In this document: positions 58,919-64,000 of the stretch, piece after piece
How positions within the stretch are numbered: the stretch's first letter is position 1
Layout of the letters: each line of letters opens with the position of its first letter
Source of the DNA: Phocoena phocoena
Taxonomy: Eukaryota; Chordata; Mammalia; Artiodactyla; Phocoenidae
DNA length: 64,000 bases
Reading direction: 5' to 3'
Assembly: GCF_963924675.1 (NCBI RefSeq)
Contig: NC_089232.1
Span: forward strand, 31,322,842-31,386,841
Notes under the pieces: model-generated
Told to the model about the DNA's origin: nothing
The model's database searches: none
The model's input: the letters and a program-made list of their open reading frames with translations, nothing else
Translations under genes and position numbers: made by a program

Positions 58919-61900
58919 GAAACAATTTGCCTTATACAGAGTTTTTAATATGATTATATGCAGATGTATCTCCCAAAACGCAGATACACTAGGCAGAGTT
59001 TCCCAGAATCCTTTTTGGCAGAGTTAGTGTTCGGTGGAAAGATTCTGAAGAAGTGCCTTCAAGAAACTTCCACTCAGTGAAAACAAATTTAAGCACTTTT
59101 AAACTTTATCAGACCAAAATACAAAACAAAAACTCAAAACGGGCACATCAAAGTGGCATTTGACAGTGCTATAAATCAGCAGCTGCAGATCTAATCGACA
59201 GCAGTTTTGAATGTAAACACAGTACTTTTCTAATAGAATAAATGAGATAAGTCACAATGAATTTATTTAGATCATTTCTCTTGTCTTATACAAAGGATAT
59301 GGCGGAGGGGGTCTCCAAAAGTATACTATTTGAAAATCTAAATGTCTTAGATTTACAAAACTTTAAAACACAAACAGAAAGATAAGATACGCCCTGAATT
59401 TGCCTAGTTTTATTGTTTAAATGAAAGAAAGAGTGTATATTCAGGTATATACACATACAAAAATCTACTCACAACCAGTAAAGCATATAGCAAAAAACAG
59501 CCTACAGGTTGAATGTTATATGAAACACGTTAAGTCAGAATTAGATCATGAAGGTGAAGGACAGTCTACATAATAAAAAATTCCTATCTGGATAAAAGAA
59601 TATTTTGTACAGAGCATCTATAGGTATATTAGTATAAAATTATGGAGAAGTTCGTCTCAAAGATCTTCATGTATAATAACCTAAAAATCTAGTTCCAAAA
59701 GATGACAAATTTACTCTACTGAGTACAGTATTTCTCAATAAAACTAATTACATGAATTTATATACCTTTTCATTTTAAGCAACTTGTTTTCATAAAATTC
59801 ATACTGCTTTAACAATTATCATCTCTATTGAATTTACGAAAATATTAAGCATTAAGTTTCCCCATTATTCCCACAACAGTAATTCCTGATATAAAAAGTT
59901 ACAAGAATACCTATTTTCTTGCCCACAATGCAAAGTAAGGGAATAAATCTATTGCATTACTTCGTTATCAAAAGCCAAAAAATTAAACATACTCAAAAGA
60001 ATGGTGATTCAAAGTTAAGTTTGAATTCAAAGTTAAGTTTGCTTAAGTTTCTGCAACTGGATATGCAAACTTAAAGAGATTAAACATAGCGGACTTCTTC
60101 TAAGTAAGATGTAGCCAAAAGAAATATGGGCTTTAGAACAGGAAAGACTTGGGGTTGCATTTGAGCTCTGCTTCTCACTAGCTGTATGACAGGATAGTAA
60201 TACTTCATCTATAAAATGGGAACTACCTTGATAATTTCAAAGATTACATTACATGATAGGTGTTAAATGTATAATCTGGCGTATTACCTGCGACACTGAA
60301 GAATCTACACATATTTGTTTACTTTTCCTCCTCCCCTTTAAGGTTCTTAGGTTAGGAGCTAGAACGTAAACTTATCTGATAGAGTAAATACAGTATTAGG
60401 CCATATGTAAGTTAGTATGTTTCAGAAAATGATTTTAGTTCACACAAACTGAGTGCCTACTACCTGTCAAGCGCTGTACTATGTACCTGAGAGAAAAAGA
60501 TGAAAAACATACAGTCCAACCAGGACACAGATATATTCTGTACTACAGTAATCTAGCAAGAGATGACGATGTCTTAACAAGGAAGTGGTAGCAGGCAAAA
60601 AAAGGAGGTGAGTTTGAGAATTATCTAGGGAAAAAATCTATAGGACATAGTGAATGGATGTGGAGGAAGACAGTTTGAGGAAGACAGTTTGAGGAGGACA
60701 GGATGACTTGCAGGATTCTGCCATTTTTTGTGAGGCTGGGTGTTTTTTTTTTTTTTCCGGTATGCGGGCCTCTCACTGTTGTGGCCTCTCCCGTTGCGGA
60801 GCACAGGCTCCGGACGCGCAGGCTCAGCGGCCATGGCTCACGGGCCCAGCCACTCTGCGGCATGCGGGATCCTCCCAGACCAGGGCACGAACCCGTGTCC
60901 CCTGCATCGGCAGGCGGACTCTCAACCACTGCGCCACCAGGGAAGCCCGCTGGGTGGGTTTTTAATGTTGATGACTGATAAGCGAACATGGGAAGAAAAA
61001 ACCAGGGACTAGAGCTGGAGGGGAAAGACATAAGTACTTTTTTTTTAAAAAAATAATTTATGTATTTACTTATTTATTTATTATTTATTTTTGGCTGTGT
61101 TGGGTCTTTGTTGCTGCGAGCAGGCTTTCTCTAGTTGCAGCGAGCGGGAGCTACTCTTCGTTGCGGTGTGTGGGCTTCTCATTGCGGTGGCTTCTCTTGC
61201 TGCGAAGCACGGGCTCTAGGCACGCAGGCTTCAGTAGTTGTGGCGCACGGGCTCTAGAGCTCAGGCTCAGTAGTTGTGGTGCACAGGCTTAGTTGCTCTG
61301 CGGCATGCAGGGTTTTCCCGGACCAGGGCTCGATCCCGTGTCTCCTGCATTGGCAGGCGGCTTCTTAACCACTACGTTACCAGGCAGGCCCATAAGTACT
61401 GTTTTGAATAGGTGAACTGAAGCAATTTACACATGGCTAGTTAACAGCTGGATATTCAAGTATGAAACTCAGAGGAGAGGTCAGAACTAGAATCTTTCAG
61501 TGAGTCATATGAATGAAGGAAAGCACTCTGGGACACTATATAGAATGCAATATCAATGATGCGCTAAGGGCACCCTCAGGAAGTTAAGAGGTGGGCAGAG
61601 TAAGAGAAGCTTACAGAAGAAAAAGAGAAGGAATGGTCAAAGAGACCGGAAAAGAATCAGGAGAGTACAGTATTTCTAAACTAAGGTGGTACTGTAAGAA
61701 TTTCAAGAAAAAAACTAACAAACCATGATATAAAATGCTAGAGAAGTTAAAGTAAGACTAACATGAGGCCACTTTTTTTTTTACAAAAGGACAAACAGGA
61801 CAAACCTAACTTTTTACAAACAGGACAAACCTAACTTTCGCTGACCTAAGGTAAGTCTAATTCCATGATATAATGGAATTCAACTGTGCTTGACACAGTT

Positions 61901-63766
61901 AAATCCTAAAATACAATGCTTCTATACAAAATCCTGATTTAATTTGGAATTAAACATATTTCTATTAAAATTTTGATTTAAATTTAATTTTTTCTATTTT
62001 AATTTCTATTTGAATTTAATTCTGACCTAAAGATGATCAAAATGTATGCATTAAAATTCCCCAGATTACTGAATGCATAACTTTGAATAATGTTAACACG
62101 TGTTTGGCACTATTTCTGAAAAATGAGCAGTCAATTTTAGCTAAGTAATTGAAATTATTTTCATTTATTTCAAATCTAGGATACATTGCTATTGACAGCA
62201 TTTACCAATGTACCTTAAAAATGTGAGCTATGTGGCCACTTTCTGCCCTCTCGCAAACAGCATGGGATATAATTTTAATTTATACTCTGCTTTTGAAATG
62301 ATAACTTTTATTTGGATATATAGGAAAAACTATTTGTCCGTTTATATTTTAAAAGGAAAAACTAATGCCCTTTACTGTAAATTTAGGTCAGGAAAAAAAA
62401 TGGCTGAAATCTGGTCAGAAATTTAGGATACAAATTCTTTTTAATTTTGTAATAAATAAAATATTTCAGACTAGAAATACCTGTACCCATTTGCATTCCA
62501 AAAATACAAAGCTTATCCACTTGCGTCACAGAAACACCTAAATTAAACTACTTTACAACAGACTTTATCTTTTAACCTCTTTCAAAATTCATTTCTAGAG
62601 AGCCTTAAAAGCAAGTATGATTAGAGTGGGAGTGTGTAATAGGCCTTGGCATCTAATATTACACCATTGCTAGGGTCTGGTGTATAACACAAACTAAAAC
62701 TATTACAGAACTGCTATAAGGGAACATAACCTTCAAGAGAAAGTGTGGCTTAAAAAACAAACAAACAAACAACAAAAAACCCCCAGACCCACGACCCACA
62801 CAAACGTAATACAAATGATTTATACAAAATTAACCAAAAAAACCACTGTCTATAAACCTGCCTAGAGTGATTTTATAAAAAATGCATTATTTTAAAACTA
62901 CCAGAAATGTTAACTCTGGGTTTGTTTTCCATTCAATACTTTTGTAAATAAATTACAGATTTCAGTTAACAATGTAAATCTATAAACACACAGCTATATT
63001 AAAAACCGAGGTGTCAAAAAACTTACAACTTTCAGACAAATCTATACAAATTTACAAGTCAATCTTCTGTTTCTTAAATGCAAATATAGTACTAAACTTA
63101 ATCCTACTCAAGCACTAGATACTTAACTTAAAAAACTAAACCAGTAATTGTTTCAAAATTTTAATTGGCAAAGATATTACATTTACTTTGACATAAAGTC
63201 TTAATTAGGATAAGAAGAAAACCAGAAAATAACAAATTAAAGGAGTATTAATAGAAAAAGCAGCTGACCTCTAAATAGCACTTCAAAAGTCTTTTTTATT
63301 TTATCTAATTAATTTATTTTTTTTTCAAAAGTCTTTTGAAAGTCTAGTCCAAAATAGTGTGCTGGTTAAGCAAATTAAAGAACACACACATTATAGAATA
63401 CTATATAGCCATTTAAATGTTCTGAAGAGTATTTAATGATATGGGAAAATACAATATATAATGTGAACACAGAAAATTATCTATATGGTATGATTCTGCT
63501 TTGGTATAAAAATGTATACCTTATTGGAATTAAGGATAATTTCTATTTTCCTCATTATTTTTTTCTATGATATTACTATTATAATCAGAAAGATATTACT
63601 TAAAATCATAATTTCATCTTGTTCTTACCTGAAGGTACTAGAGAGTCTTGTTCGATAATTCTCGCGGAGGCCAAATCACTGATAATATACTGTAACCTTA
63701 AATGTCTGAATACTGACACAAATGGTTTTCCCTGCTCAGTTTCAAGGAAGGTCATACCTTCAAAAT
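37813..63766 (-). CDS. GMCL1: GMCL1 (germ cell-less homologue 1), last six coding exons; 5' part beyond right edge
   Basis: GMCL1 is a BTB-domain protein of the nuclear envelope and nucleus, known as a CUL3 substrate adaptor and an LAP2/emerin partner. It is the vertebrate relative of fly germ cell-less. The window carries roughly the C-terminal 215 codons, in exons at 63629-63766, 56945-57014, 52080-52155, 46622-46767, 44457-44544 and 37813-37941. Diagnostic segments include [60 protein letters not shown] and [20 protein letters not shown]. Phases join perfectly and borders are AG/GT. The BTB and BACK domains lie off the right edge. The last exon is odd: its frame runs past the expected end (see its own entry). 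Confidence 0.96.
38030..38240 (+). repeat. MIR SINE
   Basis: Clear MIR core: ctagctgtgtgaccttgggc, then aagtcactgacct and gaggattaaatgaga. Confidence 0.9.
39850..40500 (+). mobile_element. LINE-2-like segment
   Basis: Decayed L2-like text (tctggattatagcaatagctt, ccaggcgttgcttataaac). Boundaries approximate. Confidence 0.5.
41579..41810 (+). repeat. Young odontocete-type SINE, 16-bp perfect TSD, long A-tail
   Basis: Full-length plus-strand copy with ggagcggctgggcccgtgag and an uninterrupted run of about 25 A. Flanked by agaaaatatatacacc (41563-41578 and 41811-41826). Confidence 0.95.
42240..42966 (+). mobile_element. LINE-2 3' end split by a SINE
   Basis: caaactccatccatagcccatcatg on one side, and ending acaaatgtttgctgaatgaa on the other. 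The SINE 42404-42684 is nested within. Confidence 0.7.
42404..42684 (-). repeat. CHR-type SINE nested in L2
   Basis: Flanked by ccttgcctctatctt / ccttgcatctatctt; it splits an L2 copy at 42240-42966. Confidence 0.92.
43051..43256 (-). repeat. Odontocete-type short SINE
   Basis: Minus-strand copy, T-run at left, flanked by gacaat(g)ttttt. Confidence 0.93.
44041..44238 (-). repeat. Odontocete-type short SINE
   Basis: Minus-strand copy flanked by tgttttcttttt on both sides; 218 bp downstream of the GMCL1 penultimate exon. Confidence 0.93.
44457..44544 (-). CDS. GMCL1: GMCL1 penultimate coding exon
   Basis: It is 88 nt, with acceptor TTATTCTAG above 44544 and donor GTATGT below 44457. It reads [20 protein letters not shown] then QILTLEKDQ. 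It ends in phase 0. A CHR SINE insertion ends about 218 bp downstream, within the following intron. Confidence 0.95.
44795..44975 (-). repeat. CHR-type SINE, short body
   Basis: Minus-strand copy flanked by aagtatgccttt (44783-44794 and from 44976), the right copy running into an older L1. Confidence 0.88.
44976..46240 (-). mobile_element. Older LINE-1 3' segment, antisense
   Basis: Reads as L1 ORF2 3' end plus UTR on the minus strand (plus: gtgaggtggtatctcactgt, ttggtcatttgtatattttc). The open frame at 45821-46048 is antisense noise. Confidence 0.85.
46622..46767 (-). CDS. GMCL1: GMCL1 third-from-last coding exon
   Basis: It is 146 nt, with acceptor TATTTTAG above 46767 and donor GTAGGA below 46622. 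It reads [20 protein letters not shown], then [20 protein letters not shown] and QPRRSIAF. It ends in phase 2. Confidence 0.96.
47250..47390 (+). mobile_element. LINE-1-like fragment
   Basis: Contains ctcttatatgtaaaatctaa and an acagatacagagaaca motif. Imperfect aaataccttaagt copies flank it, consistent with a TSD. Confidence 0.55.
47595..49450 (+). repeat. Ancient interspersed repeat, longest copy
   Basis: Starts atatttattgagcacatatt, tgtgccaggtactgctctag. The body includes gaacatctctctaaggagg and atgattttggctgctgtgtgg. It is interrupted by a CHR SINE at 48348. The right boundary is unclear. Confidence 0.55.
48348..48688 (+). repeat. CHR-type SINE
   Basis: Full-length plus-strand copy inside an ancient repeat, flanked by atatatttgg; the tail has become a TA microsatellite. 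Confidence 0.93.
50011..50712 (-). mobile_element. LINE-1 3' end with read-through 3' sequence, TSD present
   Basis: On the minus strand an L1 3' UTR passes its own ctccaataaaaattaac end and continues for about 80 bp of unrelated sequence before an A-run. agccagggaccaatttt occurs on both outer sides (about 49995 and 50712). A CHR SINE (50092-50446) later inserted near the L1/extra-sequence border. Confidence 0.75.
50092..50446 (-). repeat. CHR-type SINE nested in L1-derived insertion
   Basis: Flanked by caatgacttttta / caataacttttta; it splits the insertion at 50011-50712. Confidence 0.92.
51422..51526 (+). mobile_element. Very short LINE-1 3' end
   Basis: Ends attataccccaataaagatg plus A-tail. 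Flanked by aaaaaatgtagttca copies. Confidence 0.88.
52080..52155 (-). CDS. GMCL1: GMCL1 fourth-from-last coding exon
   Basis: It is 76 nt, with acceptor ATTTCTAG above 52155 and donor GTAAGT below 52080. It reads [20 protein letters not shown] then AKDGE. It ends in phase 0. Confidence 0.95.
53352..53730 (+). repeat. CHR-type SINE with extended tail
   Basis: Full-length plus-strand copy with an AATA-rich tail, flanked by aaaagtaaatag. Confidence 0.93.
54921..55122 (+). repeat. Short CHR-type SINE, 8-bp TSD
   Basis: The head ggggacttccctggtggtcc is followed by a shortened body, flanked by ctattaca (54913-54920 and 55123-55130). Confidence 0.92.
55495..56913 (+). mobile_element. 5'-truncated LINE-1 (ORF2 end and 3' UTR)
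   Basis: About 1.4 kb antisense to GMCL1. Broken ORF2 fragments lie at 55781-55975 and 56018-56410. It ends in 14 A followed directly by 12 T, about 30 bp from the donor of the exon at 56945-57014. Confidence 0.9.
56945..57014 (-). CDS. GMCL1: GMCL1 fifth-from-last coding exon
   Basis: It is 70 nt, with acceptor CATTTTAG above 57014 and donor GTAAGT at 56944-56939. It reads [20 protein letters not shown] then EV. It ends in phase 2. An L1 insertion begins about 30 bp past the donor. Confidence 0.95.
58331..58450 (-). repeat. Short CHR-type SINE
   Basis: Minus-strand copy with ggctgtgccacctggcttg, flanked by (t)aaaagcattttt / gaaagcattttt. Confidence 0.9.
58694..58914 (+). repeat. Young odontocete-type SINE, long A-tail
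   Basis: Very similar to the copy at 41579, with about 29 consecutive A. Flanked by aagtgaaac. Confidence 0.95.
60120..60290 (+). repeat. MIR SINE
   Basis: tttgagctctgcttctcactagctgt and ataaaatgggaactaccttg are MIR core features. Confidence 0.8.
60743..60948 (-). repeat. Odontocete-type short SINE
   Basis: Minus-strand copy flanked by gctgggtg (60735-60742 and 60949-60956). Confidence 0.94.
61038..61390 (-). repeat. CHR-type SINE
   Basis: Full-length minus-strand copy flanked by cataagtac (61029-61037 and 61391-61399). Confidence 0.94.
63629..63766 (-). CDS. GMCL1: GMCL1 sixth-from-last coding exon
   Basis: It is 138 nt, with acceptor CTTTTACAG above 63766 and donor GTAAGA below 63629. 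It completes Asp and reads [20 protein letters not shown], then [20 protein letters not shown] and SLVPS. It ends in phase 1. It is the most 5' GMCL1 exon in the window. Confidence 0.95.
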
Positions 63767-64000
63767 CTGTAAAAGAAAACAAAAAAACAGATTAAATTAA
63801 ATAGCCATTCTTTTCAAATCAATTTATTTATTCCTACATGTTTTTATGGGCAGGGACACACACACACACACACGTCTATTAGAATACAAATAAGCTGGTT
63901 TCAAAGTTTTCAAGGATTTTATAAACTTTGGGTGTGTGGACAAAAAACTTGGGGAGATTTAGAAAAAAGCCCCAGGAAATTAACTTTGGTCCTAATTAGA
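63767..64000. other. GMCL1 upstream intron, partial
   Basis: Intronic sequence runs to the window edge and includes a (CA)n microsatellite at about 63855-63873. Confidence 0.8.

Larger units (their letters stand above)
57015..63628. other. GMCL1 intron
   Basis: The 6.6-kb intron holds SINEs at 58331, 58694, 60743 and 61038, a MIR (60120-60290), an ancient-repeat fragment (about 60430-60720) and a short ACAAACAGGACAAACCTAACTTT duplication near 61794-61840. AT-rich stretches 57050-58300, 59000-60000 and 61900-63250 show nothing else. Confidence 0.75.

Noticed and set aside
23289..61031. Repeated frames with text such as [13 protein letters not shown] or [11 protein letters not shown]
   Set aside because: They are translations of the odontocete SINE consensus in various frames, recurring wherever the SINE lies.
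1..64000. CRISPR arrays, operons, ribosome-binding sites, phage or plasmid features
   Set aside because: Introns, SINEs, L1 and a retrovirus show this is mammalian nuclear DNA. No spaced identical repeats of CRISPR type occur.

Overview
The window is mammalian nuclear DNA from a toothed whale, most likely a dolphin-family (delphinid) species. About two dozen tRNA-derived SINEs of the cetacean CHR type are scattered through it. At least six belong to the short odontocete form with the 'ggagcggctgggcccgtgag' body. The unique sequence holds three intron-containing genes, all on the minus strand, in the order GMCL1 (right), SNRNP27 (middle), MXD1 (left). I recognise this as the human 2p13 order. 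I placed exons by translating the minus strand and requiring AG/GT splice borders and matching phases.

Layout. 1-7000: MXD1 coding exons 3, 2 and 1 (later exons lie beyond the left edge). 6290-7950: its CpG-island promoter, with a regular array of CCAAT boxes and a CRE. 8000-16850: intergenic sequence with a CTCF-like motif, LINE-1 and SINE copies and an ancient repeat. 16850-25150: SNRNP27, complete in six coding exons (155 aa), with its promoter. 25200-27490: intergenic. 27490-34412: a 6.9-kb gammaretroviral provirus on the minus strand. 34413-35840: intergenic, with a MER5-type element. 35840-63766: the last six coding exons of GMCL1 and a probable 3' UTR; the upstream exons lie beyond the right edge. 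GMCL1 introns are full of L1, SINE, L2 and MIR copies.

The provirus stands out most. It is flanked by a 4-bp target duplication (GTAT). Its two 475-bp LTRs differ at a single position by eye, so the insertion is evolutionarily recent. It keeps a tRNA-Pro primer site, a polypurine tract, a long gag frame and a full-length 633-codon env. It is nevertheless defective. Gag stops at codon 450, before nucleocapsid. The nucleocapsid zinc knuckle lacks one Cys. An in-frame deletion removes protease and the polymerase part of RT, and integrase carries a frameshift. The otherwise complete Env has Arg in place of the first Cys of the TM CX6CC motif. The leader carries a 68-bp tandem duplication containing a 22-nt near-palindrome. 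The provirus lies about 2.5 kb upstream of SNRNP27 in the same transcriptional direction.

How the genes relate: MXD1 (MAX-binding repressor), SNRNP27 (tri-snRNP splicing factor) and GMCL1 (BTB adaptor) are independent genes that share only synteny and strand. The provirus is a later arrival between GMCL1 and SNRNP27.
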